Below are positions 56,795 to 64,000 of a DNA stretch of 64,000 bases, piece after piece (position 1 is the stretch's first letter; each line of letters opens with the position of its first letter). Position numbers and translations under genes: made by a program. Source of the DNA: Methylobacter luteus IMV-B-3098 (GTDB lineage Bacteria > Pseudomonadota > Gammaproteobacteria > Methylococcales > Methylomonadaceae); contig NZ_KE386569.1 in assembly GCF_000427625.1 (NCBI RefSeq), positions 1,202,216 to 1,266,215 of the forward strand. Reading direction: 5' to 3'. The notes under the pieces were generated by a model that saw only the letters and a program-made list of their open reading frames with translations, was not told the origin of the DNA and ran no database searches.

Positions 56795-59137
56795 TCACGG
56801 CTGATCATTGCTTCCGATCTTGGTCACGAAGGCATCATTAGGAAAACTACCGCCGAAAGCAGGCTGCAAGGCGTTCACGGTCGGGAAGTCAGATGAACGG
56901 GTCTCCCCTGTCACATAAGCTTGGCCCTGCTGATCCAGAGCGATCCCGAAACCCTGATCATTTCCACTGCCGCCGAGGTAGGTCGCATAACCCAGTGCCG
57001 AGCCATCAAACGTGAGCTGGACGACAAAGGCATCTTGTTCACCGCTTAAAGTCGGCTGCAAGGCGTTTTCGGTCGGGAAGTCGGTCGAGAAGGTGAACCC
57101 CGTCAAAGAAGCCCGGCCCATCTGATCCACGGCGATCCCGAACCCCTGGTCATTTCCGCTGCCGCCAAGGTAAGTCGCATAGCGTAGCGCCGCTCCGTCG
57201 GCCGTGATCTGAGCGACGAAGGCATCTTGTTCACCGCTTAAAGCCGGCTGCAGGGCATTCTCGGTCGGGAAGTCGGTCGAGCTGGTTTGTCCCGTCAGTG
57301 AGGCTTGGCCCTGCTGATCCACGGCGATTCCAAAGCCAAAATCCCCCCCGCTGCCGCCCAGGTAAGTCGCATAATTCAGCTCCGCTCCATCAGGCGAGAA
57401 CTGGGCGACAAAGGCATCGGAATCTCCGCCATATGTAGGTTGCAGGGCATTCTCGGTCGGGAAGTTGGGCGAAGACGTCTGTCCCGCTACAGAGACCTGG
57501 CCTAGTTCATCCACGGCGATGCCCCAGCCCCTTTCAGAGTCACTGCCGCCTAAGTAGGTGGCATAGTTCAGCGCTGCCCCATCGTCCGTGAACTGGGCGA
57601 CGAAGGCTTCTGTTCCACCGCCTGAAGCCGGCTGCAGGGCGTTTTCGGTCGGGAAGTCGGTCGAGCTGGTTTGTCCCGTCAGTGAGGCTTGGCCCTGCGG
57701 ATCCACAGCGATTCCGAAGCCCACATCAAATCCGCTGCCGCCCAGATAAGTGGCATAGCGCAGCGCTGCACCATCGGCTGTGAGTTGGGCGACAAAGGCA
57801 TCTCCACCACCGCCATATGCTGGCTGCAAAGCGTTCTCGGTCGGGAAGTCGGACGAGAAGGTGAACCCCGTTACAGAAGCCTGACCTAGTTCATCCACGG
57901 CGATACTAAAGCCTCCGTCGGCGACGTTGCCCAGACCCTCGCTGGATCTGCTCCCGCCGAGGTAGGTGGCATAGCCCAGCGCCGAACCATCTGCCGTGAT
58001 CTGAACAACAAAGGCATCGAGATTGCTGCCGATAGCGGGCTGTAGAGCGTTTTCAGTCGGAAAGTCGGTCGAAGAGGTTTGTCCTGTCACATAAGCCCGG
58101 CCCTGCTGATCCACGGCGATGCCCTGACCAATGTCAAGCCCGCTGCCGCCGAGGTAGGTCGAATAGACCAGGACCGGATCGATGATGAGGGGACGTGTAG
58201 TATCATAGGATGACACCTGAAAACCCACTTCCTGGCCTTCCATGACTACATAGTTGCCTTTGATGGGTTTGCGAACTCCGCCTGTTTCCTGATAAATGGC
58301 TGGCTTGTGTATGCGGAGTTCCTCGCTCATCGCGCGCAGAATCAATTCTCCCGCCCGATTCACCTGGATGTGATCGGCGCCTTGAAAAGCCAGTTTGACC
58401 TGTCGGGGATCGGCGCCTGGCGCCACCACAAAGTCATACTCCAATTGTCCCTGGTTGCCGTAGTATTCCAGGTCCACGCCAGGATACAGGTCTTTGTAGG
58501 CAACCTTGGCATAGGTCTGCACTCCCGTGACCCATTGATTAGGGTTCTTGCCGGTCAGGTAGTTGACCTTTCCGGGCAGCGCTTTCTTACCCAAAATCCG
58601 GGGGGCAGGATTTGCCCCAATGAACCGCATCCGCACTATTGCCCTGTTTGACTCCCTCGAATCAGAGAATTTTACGTTAGGCGGAAATGAAGATGAGAAT
58701 TTTCTGTTGGGCGGAGTCGAGGGCGAGAATTTTCTGTTGGGCGGAGTCGAAGGTGAGAATTTTCTTTTAAATGGAGACGAGGGTGACGAAAACCTTCCAT
58801 CAGATGGAGACGAAGGTGAGAATTTTGCGAAAGATGAAGTCTTGGCCTGGGGTTGAGGCTTTATCAAGGATAGCACGGCTTCGGTGGGTGTCAGGAATAA
58901 CGTGAAGCCATGACCCCGTGAGAGAAATTTCACCTGGCTATCCGATTGCCCCTGATTAGCCTCAAAACTGAGCGGCAGCTTCCCATAATTCGATTGTACC
59001 TGAGCCTTCACGCCCGGAGCCACCGCCAGGGCGGCTGATACAGAATCGGACATCAAAGCCAGACAAACCATGCCTGCGGCAATGCCGCATAGACGCATAC
59101 CATCCCTGTTCGATGCGACAAATTGAATCGGTTCCAT
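56795..59137 (-). CDS. SBBP-repeat (beta-propeller) secreted protein
   Basis: The 780-residue protein has an N-terminal signal-like segment (LCGIAAGMVCLALMSDSVSAALA). A conserved N-terminal domain (SFEANQGQSDSQVKFLSRG, YPGVDLEYYGNQGQLEYDF) is interrupted by a decapeptide-repeat insert (about residues 105-160; SPSTPPNRKF and variants). Seven tandem repeats of about 64 residues follow, each with YLGGS, IAVD..G, TDFPTENALQP and DAFV, as in SBBP propeller blades. Seven blades could close one propeller. No PEP-CTERM tail or cell-wall anchor was seen. The function is unknown. Confidence 0.85.
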   Translation of the reverse strand: MEPIQFVASNRDGMRLCGIAAGMVCLALMSDSVSAALAVAPGVKAQVQSNYGKLPLSFEANQGQSDSQVKFLSRGHGFTLFLTPTEAVLSLIKPQPQAKTSSFAKFSPSSPSDGRFSSPSSPFKRKFSPSTPPNRKFSPSTPPNRKFSSSFPPNVKFSDSRESNRAIVRMRFIGANPAPRILGKKALPGKVNYLTGKNPNQWVTGVQTYAKVAYKDLYPGVDLEYYGNQGQLEYDFVVAPGADPRQVKLAFQGADHIQVNRAGELILRAMSEELRIHKPAIYQETGGVRKPIKGNYVVMEGQEVGFQVSSYDTTRPLIIDPVLVYSTYLGGSGLDIGQGIAVDQQGRAYVTGQTSSTDFPTENALQPAIGSNLDAFVVQITADGSALGYATYLGGSRSSEGLGNVADGGFSIAVDELGQASVTGFTFSSDFPTENALQPAYGGGGDAFVAQLTADGAALRYATYLGGSGFDVGFGIAVDPQGQASLTGQTSSTDFPTENALQPASGGGTEAFVAQFTDDGAALNYATYLGGSDSERGWGIAVDELGQVSVAGQTSSPNFPTENALQPTYGGDSDAFVAQFSPDGAELNYATYLGGSGGDFGFGIAVDQQGQASLTGQTSSTDFPTENALQPALSGEQDAFVAQITADGAALRYATYLGGSGNDQGFGIAVDQMGRASLTGFTFSTDFPTENALQPTLSGEQDAFVVQLTFDGSALGYATYLGGSGNDQGFGIALDQQGQAYVTGETRSSDFPTVNALQPAFGGSFPNDAFVTKIGSNDQP
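58680..58830 (-). repeat. decapeptide-coding repeat insert in the SBBP gene
   Basis: About five consecutive units of roughly ten codons encode variants of SPSTPPNRKF. Two units are identical. The array splits the conserved N-terminal domain and may be a flexible linker or a slippage-prone region. Confidence 0.7.
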
Positions 59138-59520
59138 GAGAACCTCCTATGTTAAGGTGTTTTTAAACCAACGACAGACCTGTTTTGAGCCTGGGAATTG
59201 AACGCCAGGGGGCACGGAAAAGCGCTAATAATGTGGCAAACGAGCAGGTGAAGGCCATTTTTATTGCGCATATGTTGCCCTCCAGGACATCCCCCAGCCT
59301 GAAAAAAAATCAGCCCTTAACCTGAGATGGATTTTGGAAATAAAATAGTAGGTATACTGAGCCGCACGGTCAATACGTTCAAGTGCGTAATGGAATACTC
59401 ATCCTTAACAATCAGATGCTCGAATGGGCGCCTGCCAACAGCAGGCGGAGTCACCTCCACATGTTGCGTAAGCCTTGTTAAATTTATAAGTTATGACGCT
59501 TCGGGCTGAAAGCCAACGGT

Positions 59521-59561
59521 GGACGCTCCGGGCGAATTCGGCCACCCGTATTTGAATAAGC
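59521..59561 (+). repeat. degenerate repeat, copy A
   Basis: Shares GCTCC, the CGAATTCG core and TTGAATAAGC with 62102-62151, with a variable middle. Possibly a remnant of a mobile repeat. Confidence 0.5.
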
Positions 59562-59582
59562 TAATTTATATACACTCCTGAT

Positions 59583-59597
59583 ATGTCTATGATATAA
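59583..59597 (+). repeat. Ter-like repeat copy 4, overlapping the Tus-like gene promoter
   Basis: ATGTCTATGATATAA, in the same orientation as copies 1-3, 33 bp before the start codon. Its TGATATAAA end doubles as an extended -10 box (TGnTATAAA), so a protein bound here would block the promoter. This resembles E. coli TerB overlapping tus. Confidence 0.72.
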
Positions 59598-59630
59598 ATG
59601 CAATCTGTATAAAACGCTAAAGGAGATTTT

Positions 59631-60551
59631 ATGCCTACTATTCACTCTGAGCTCAGAGCCGAGCTGGATCAGGTTTTAAAGCAATTATTGTCTGAGCAGC
59701 AGGCGCTGAGTGACCGTCTGCTGGAGCAAAAACATTTTCCGTTATGGGCGCAGCATCTGGATGCGCCCGCGGATCGCGAGCAGCTGGCGGCGTTTGTTAA
59801 ACTGGTTGTCTATGCCAATGATGAAATGAAGCCAGGGGATACGCTGAACTATATTGGCATGTGCGGAACCGATTCAGCCACAATGGACCAGATTGAGCAG
59901 GTCAATCAATTGCGGTACACCTTGCAGCGCGTGTTGATGCGCATGGACAAGATTTTGGTCAATCAGGATGATCTGAAAATCCCGCTATCAAAATTTGCCC
60001 TGGAGCGTTTAGGGTATGCCCGCTTTAGTCGGCGCCAAGCGAGCCGGAAATTTTTCTATTTTCCGCATGCCCTTGAATCCGTTTCCTTTACCTGGTTCCG
60101 CTCCCGCATGGTATCGAGGCTCAACGTATCCGATGCGCAAAATCTGCTGGAAAAGAAAATTAATGGCGGTGGCGACGCCGCCTATATAGCCGGATTGAAA
60201 ATGCAACTGAAGCTGCTGGCCACGATTCCGTTCGACGAACCATTGGCGCAGGTTTCGCCGCCATCCAATCATCCGCGCGCCAATATCGCCTGGTTCGATG
60301 AGGATGGCGTTTTGCGTCGGAAGGTCTGCATGGCGGTCGGGCCGATCTTTTTTCTGGCTGCCAAACATTCCGCCCTGCCCCGCTTTCGGGCCTTATCGGA
60401 AAATCCGGAAAACAAACCCTTACGGCTCAAGCGCATCGATGTCGAAATACAGGATGAGGTTTTTCTGCCGTCCATTAAGGTGCATCGGTATTTACCTGAA
60501 CTACGGGAGAAAAAGAAAAACGAACAAGAAGATAAGCATTCTGCCGGTTGA
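59631..60551 (+). CDS. Tus-like DNA replication terminus-site-binding protein
   Basis: The 306-residue basic protein resembles Tus along its length: an N-terminal helical pair (LRAELDQVLKQLLSEQQALSDRL), a helix with IEQVNQLRYTLQRVL (compare IQHINKLKTTFEHIV of E. coli Tus), then SFTWFRSRMVSRLNVSDAQNLLEKKI, LLATIPFD, IAWFDEDGV and a terminal LPSIKVHRYLPEL. Tus binds Ter and blocks forks. The comparison is by eye, at low identity. AGGAG precedes the ATG. The tail is Lys/Glu-rich. If not Tus, it is an uncharacterised family. Confidence 0.72.
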   Translation: MPTIHSELRAELDQVLKQLLSEQQALSDRLLEQKHFPLWAQHLDAPADREQLAAFVKLVVYANDEMKPGDTLNYIGMCGTDSATMDQIEQVNQLRYTLQRVLMRMDKILVNQDDLKIPLSKFALERLGYARFSRRQASRKFFYFPHALESVSFTWFRSRMVSRLNVSDAQNLLEKKINGGGDAAYIAGLKMQLKLLATIPFDEPLAQVSPPSNHPRANIAWFDEDGVLRRKVCMAVGPIFFLAAKHSALPRFRALSENPENKPLRLKRIDVEIQDEVFLPSIKVHRYLPELREKKKNEQEDKHSAG

Positions 60552-60593
60552 TTTAAATAGCCTGCAAGGAAAAACCCGGGCTGTCTGGGACGC

Positions 60594-61613
60594 TTATTCC
60601 AGGATGAGGTAAGACGTCGCCATGCCCGCCTCGATGTGATCCGTTACATGGCAATGATACATCCATTCTCCGGGATTGTTGGCATTCATATCGGCCGTGA
60701 CCATGGAGGCTGGGAGCAATTCAATGACATCCGTACGGCGCGCTCCGGGCCCTTCCCCGACCCTGACAGTCTTGCCATGCCAGTGCGCGGTATGCAGATC
60801 GATTTCGTTCCCCATTGCCATAACGTGCCAGCGGACTTTTTCGCCATTTTTCATAATCAGCCCCTTCAAATTGCCGAAGATGTATCCATTGATGCTGTGC
60901 ATCAGGCCTTTCTCTTCGCCTCCGGCTTTATCGAACACGAAGAATGCCGTAAAGAACTCACGGTCTACATCCCGTGGGCTGCCATCAGGATTGGCAAAGC
61001 CTTTCCGGGTAATCACAATCGGACCTAACAATCCGCTATTAATATTCGAGGACTCATCAAAATGGGTATGGTACCACCAGACCTTGGAACTGAGGTCTCC
61101 CTTGTCAGGACCACTCTCCTCATCAGCCATCCAGGTATAGTTATAACAGGCGCCCGGCTTTACTTTCGCGCCGCCACCAGGTTGAGAGCGACTGTTTACA
61201 CCGACATAGTGAGCCCCCTCATCTTCTTTGTTGTACCTAAGGGCATGGGGATGCATGCTGTATGCCCCCTTGCTCGAGCGATTGCAGAAATGCACGATAA
61301 TGGTATCGCCGACCTCGGCGCGAATAATGGGTCCCAGTATGCCCAGCCATTCAGGCTGAGTTACTTTGGTAGCGAAGTTACTGTCCGTGTACTGAATATA
61401 ACGGGTTGAAGGAAAGCTGTGACTGCTGGCCCATGGTTCAGGAATGCTGCAGGGTGAATCGTGGCAATGGATCAGGTTCCGGTTTGAAGGAGCGAAATCC
61501 CAAATCGTGTCCTCTGCCGCTATAAAATATTCGCGTGTTATTGCCGATGCGGGTGATACTCTGGCACTAATGAAGAGGATAAGCATGACAAAAAGTATTT
61601 CATGAATTTTCAT
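60594..61613 (-). CDS. multicopper oxidase, two-domain type
   Basis: The 339-residue exported copper protein has a signal peptide cleaved near SPASA. Copper motifs are MHPHAL, WWYHTHFDE, HTAHWHGK and the type 1/trinuclear block YHCHVTDHIEAGM with the axial Met. The size suggests a two-domain laccase or ceruloplasmin-like enzyme. The substrate is unknown. It is convergent with the Tus-like gene. Confidence 0.9.
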   Translation of the reverse strand: MKIHEILFVMLILFISARVSPASAITREYFIAAEDTIWDFAPSNRNLIHCHDSPCSIPEPWASSHSFPSTRYIQYTDSNFATKVTQPEWLGILGPIIRAEVGDTIIVHFCNRSSKGAYSMHPHALRYNKEDEGAHYVGVNSRSQPGGGAKVKPGACYNYTWMADEESGPDKGDLSSKVWWYHTHFDESSNINSGLLGPIVITRKGFANPDGSPRDVDREFFTAFFVFDKAGGEEKGLMHSINGYIFGNLKGLIMKNGEKVRWHVMAMGNEIDLHTAHWHGKTVRVGEGPGARRTDVIELLPASMVTADMNANNPGEWMYHCHVTDHIEAGMATSYLILE

Positions 61614-62036
61614 GATAGATCCCTTTAGTTTTTATATAGGCAAGAGCTTGCTTTTATAAAACGGTAAATAGAAGCGACGACCATGGCCTAATACGATATA
61701 AAGCTCAATTGGCAGATTGACCGTCCTGTCATGCCAACCCGGTTGAGTTCATATACTCCAGTTTTTTTTCATAGCGCCATGGGAACGTTTTCAAGCGTTA
61801 AGGGGTTTTAACGCACGCTTTATCTATCAGGGAAAATGAGAGTTTATGTTCATAATGGATAAATCTTTAATATCGATCTTTCTACTTAAGCCTTCTTTTT
61901 CAAGGATAGTAATGCTTAGCTTCATCTAAAAATATACGCATAAATGCCTAAGCGATATTACTAAACGACGTCACGTACGGGCCGTTTTATCCCATTTGCC
62001 ACATTGGTCATTCACTGCAGTTCTTGAGCCCCGCAG

Positions 62037-62054
62037 GTGCGAATGCGTTCGCAC
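62037..62054 (+). repeat. short inverted repeat
   Basis: GTGCGAA and TTCGCAC around a TGCG loop. No T-run follows. Confidence 0.5.
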
Positions 62055-62101
62055 TGGCTCATGCCGATGTCCGGCGCTGTCCTGGGTCGAATACCAGACG
62101 T

Positions 62102-62151
62102 AGGCGCTCCAGACGAATTCGACCCTATACCTGGACCCGACTTGAATAAGC
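62102..62151 (+). repeat. degenerate repeat, copy B
   Basis: Related to 59521-59561 through GCTCC, CGAATTCG and TTGAATAAGC, with a longer middle part. Confidence 0.5.
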
Positions 62152-62361
62152 GCCGCGCCAGGGACACTTTATTTAATTTAATCGATCTAAATTCAAGTAA
62201 CTGCAACTAAGACATATTGTGTTATCTAATCCTTTGGAGAGAAGCTATCCATACCGGGTCAGGATTCGGTTCAAAGGTTAAGATTTGCAATGCGCAAAAA
62301 CTGCCGGTAGAGTTCCGGCTCTTACCTTTGACTGATTGAGTTACCTTAGGAGCCATGCACT

Positions 62362-63150
62362 ATGAACATTTATCCGAAACTCCGCATGCTCGGCCTGGGC
62401 TTGGCGGGCGGACTGTTTTGCCTGTCCGTATCGGCGGCCGATCTTGATCGCGCGGCCATAGAAAAACTGCTCGCTACAGCGAGCAAAGCGCATCCTGCCG
62501 ATCTGCGCAGAAAAGATCTGACTGACCTGGATTTGTCAGGGCTGGACTTCCGGCATGCCGACCTGTGGGGCTCGGATCTGCGCAGAAGCAACTTGAGCAA
62601 CAGTAATTTATCGGGCCTGAATCTGGATTTGACGGTCATGTCCAAGATCAATCTTTCCGGCGCCGATCTGTCCAATGCCAGTATTTTCGGCGTGCATATG
62701 GGCGGCGCCAACCTGAGCCATGCCAATCTGACCGGCAGCCGGTTTATCGCCAATCTCGACAGGGCGAACCTGAGCCATGCCAACCTATCGCATGCCGACT
62801 GGGGCGTCGATATGAAAAATCAGCCGATGGGCCTGATGCGGGTCAGCCTGAACAACGCCAACTTGACGGGCGCCAATCTGACCCATGCCAATCTGAATAA
62901 GTCCTTGATGCGGATGGCCAATCTTTCCGGGGCTAATCTAAAAAATGCGATTCTGTTTGACGCCGACCTTACCCGCGCCAATTTTTCCGGCGCCGACCTG
63001 ACAGGCGCGGATTTGTCGGGTGCGCATTTGAAGGATGCCGATTTTACCGGCAGCACGGTGACCGGCACGCAATTTACCGGCGTCAAGGACAAATCGACGT
63101 TTCGCGGACTGGATTCCAGCAAAGGTATCGAATCCGCTGTGTTTGATTAA
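62362..63150 (+). CDS. exported pentapeptide-repeat protein
   Basis: The 262-residue protein has a signal peptide ending near SVSAAD. A right-handed beta-helix of A(D/N)Lxx repeats follows, for example ADLWGSDLRRSNLS, NLSGANLKNA and ADLTGADLSGA, over about residues 50-245. The start at 62362 is set by AGGAG at 62348, 9 bases upstream. Periplasmic location is unusual for pentapeptide proteins. The next gene encodes a porin, so a periplasmic or outer-membrane role is possible. Confidence 0.88.
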   Translation: MNIYPKLRMLGLGLAGGLFCLSVSAADLDRAAIEKLLATASKAHPADLRRKDLTDLDLSGLDFRHADLWGSDLRRSNLSNSNLSGLNLDLTVMSKINLSGADLSNASIFGVHMGGANLSHANLTGSRFIANLDRANLSHANLSHADWGVDMKNQPMGLMRVSLNNANLTGANLTHANLNKSLMRMANLSGANLKNAILFDADLTRANFSGADLTGADLSGAHLKDADFTGSTVTGTQFTGVKDKSTFRGLDSSKGIESAVFD

Positions 63151-63187
63151 TCGCCGTCCACCTACTCAATAATAAGAAAAATCAACT

Positions 63188-64000
63188 ATGCTAAAACCCC
63201 GCACAATAACCACAGCAGCGGCATTGCTCGGCCTGTTGAACAGCATGGATGCGATCGCCGGCTCAGCTCCGCAATCCGTGGAGCTTTATTTCGATCAGAA
63301 GACCAAGCAGATTGTCGCCGAACCGGGCAAAAACCGGATTAAACTGGGCGCGTTTCTGGCAGCCGAGAGTCTGGAGCAAAAAATGCAGGAACTGACGGCC
63401 ATAGAAAGCCGGCTGGACGCCAAGTCCAAGGCTTTAGATGAGAAACTGAAACAGCTCGAAAAGCTGGAGTCGGCGCCGGCTATGGCAACTGTCGCGCCGC
63501 AAAAAGCCGTGCCGGTAAAAGCGGAAAGCGCGCCTGTACAAGTTACGGAAGAAAAAAAATCCGCCGAGACAAAATCCAAATCGTCCGACAAATTCCCTGT
63601 CACAGCCAGTTACGGCGATAAAGGCTTCGAGCTCAAGACCACGGACGGCAGGTTCGCCATGCAGATTCAAAACCGCCTGCAGTTCCGCTATGCCAATCCG
63701 TTCGACAGCGATCCTCGCTCGATCGAGGATCTGGAACGCGGCCAAAGCTCCTTCATGGTGCGTCGGGCACGGCTCAAGGTCGGCGGACATGCCTATTGGC
63801 CCTGGCTCAAATATTATATGCAGTATGACTGGAGCCAACCCGTCCTGCGCGACTTTTACCTGGACATCGGCAAGTTTCCCTGGGCGCAGCTTCGACTCGG
63901 CCGCGGCAAGGTCATCTGGAACGACGAACGCGTGACCTCCTCCGGCAGGCAACAATTCGCCAACCGCTCGATCATCAACGATATCTTCACGGTCGACCGG
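63188..64000 (+). CDS. phosphate-selective porin OprO/OprP-type, N-terminal part
   Basis: This reading frame runs open to the window edge (271 codons). After a signal peptide (AAALLGLLNSMDAIAG), a coiled-coil segment (LEQKMQELTAIESRLD) and a Pro/Ala/Lys linker follow. The barrel then begins: YGDKGFELKTTDGRFAMQIQNRLQFRY, then FMVRRARLKVGGHAYWPWLKYYMQYDW, which are OprO/OprP signatures. The 3' end is outside the window. It is 37 bp after the pentapeptide gene. Confidence 0.88.
   Translation, partial: MLKPRTITTAAALLGLLNSMDAIAGSAPQSVELYFDQKTKQIVAEPGKNRIKLGAFLAAESLEQKMQELTAIESRLDAKSKALDEKLKQLEKLESAPAMATVAPQKAVPVKAESAPVQVTEEKKSAETKSKSSDKFPVTASYGDKGFELKTTDGRFAMQIQNRLQFRYANPFDSDPRSIEDLERGQSSFMVRRARLKVGGHAYWPWLKYYMQYDWSQPVLRDFYLDIGKFPWAQLRLGRGKVIWNDERVTSSGRQQFANRSIINDIFTVDR

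Larger units (their letters stand above)
59138..59630. other. spacer upstream of the Tus-like gene
   Basis: About 490 bp between two divergent genes. It holds the fourth 15-mer (59583), a degenerate repeat at 59521-59561 also found at 62102, and AT-rich DNA near both starts. No gene was found. Confidence 0.5.
61614..62361. other. gene-free spacer before the pentapeptide protein
   Basis: About 750 bp. It holds the degenerate repeat at 62102-62151, an inverted repeat GTGCGAA/TTCGCAC at 62037-62054, and a hairpin GCCGG/CCGGC at 62303-62319. AT-rich promoter-like DNA is near the oxidase. No gene is supported. Confidence 0.45.

Noticed and set aside
56539-56841. 100-codon ORF between the IS4 element and the SBBP gene
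   Set aside because: It runs through the 28-bp palindrome and into the SBBP 3' end. It has no ribosome-binding site and an unusual composition.

Overview
The window reads as chromosome of a gammaproteobacterium. Gene order and protein types (fatty-acid cluster plsX-fabH-fabD-fabG-acpP-fabF-pabC-mltG-tmk-holB-pilZ-tatD, exbB-exbD-lpxK-trm112-kdsB, a PEP-CTERM/exosortase-type acyltransferase, treZ, SBBP-repeat protein) suggest a methanotroph-like Methylococcales bacterium, but that placement is inference. No rRNA, tRNA or CRISPR array was found.

Layout. 1-9375 (+): a nearly gapless operon for fatty-acid synthesis, folate, peptidoglycan and DNA replication. 9377-15667: a methyltransferase, an N-acyltransferase gene split by an IS3-family element (11004-12665), and a large PAS-GGDEF-EAL protein. 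15670-19928 (-): porin, PstS-like protein, class V aminotransferase and a lipoprotein hydrolase. The gap at 18573-18659 holds a near-perfect dif site. 20042-25056: TolC, a methyltransferase with a DUF1244 protein, and yciB-yciI-bolA-ppiC. 25095-41482, mostly (-): recJ, a PhoX-like protein (+), alaC-hom-thrC, the lipid A/KDO operon, MFS, aroC-prmB, a lipoprotein and a second MFS. 41649-53010: uvrA, a DODA dioxygenase, phospholipase D, rhomboid, a DEAD helicase and treZ. 53011-62361: a sparse accessory stretch with small membrane proteins, an SDR, an IS4-family element (55000-56301), an SBBP-repeat protein, a Tus-like protein and a multicopper oxidase. 62362-64000: an exported pentapeptide-repeat protein and the start of an OprO/OprP-type porin that runs off the window.

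Main discovery. The window appears to lie in the replication terminus. The 28-bp site at 18605-18632 matches E. coli dif at 25 of 28 positions, with an identical XerD arm. About 41 kb to its right, the gene at 59631-60551 encodes a protein that resembles the Ter-binding replication terminator Tus. An identical 15-mer occurs four times in one orientation around it (53573, 56328, 56425, 59583). Three copies lie between convergent genes, where a promoter makes little sense. The fourth overlaps the likely promoter of the Tus-like gene, as TerB does for tus in E. coli. The 15-mer is not the E. coli Ter sequence, so this may be a divergent Tus-Ter fork trap. FtsK-orienting KOPS-like octamers right of dif all point toward it. 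Gene direction also fits forks converging on dif: mostly + on the left, and mostly - for the first 20 kb to the right.

Other themes. Cyclic-di-GMP signalling sits beside a porin and a PstS-like protein. Two insertion sequences have recognisable target duplications. Several unexplained repeats, palindromes and gene remnants occur in the accessory stretch.
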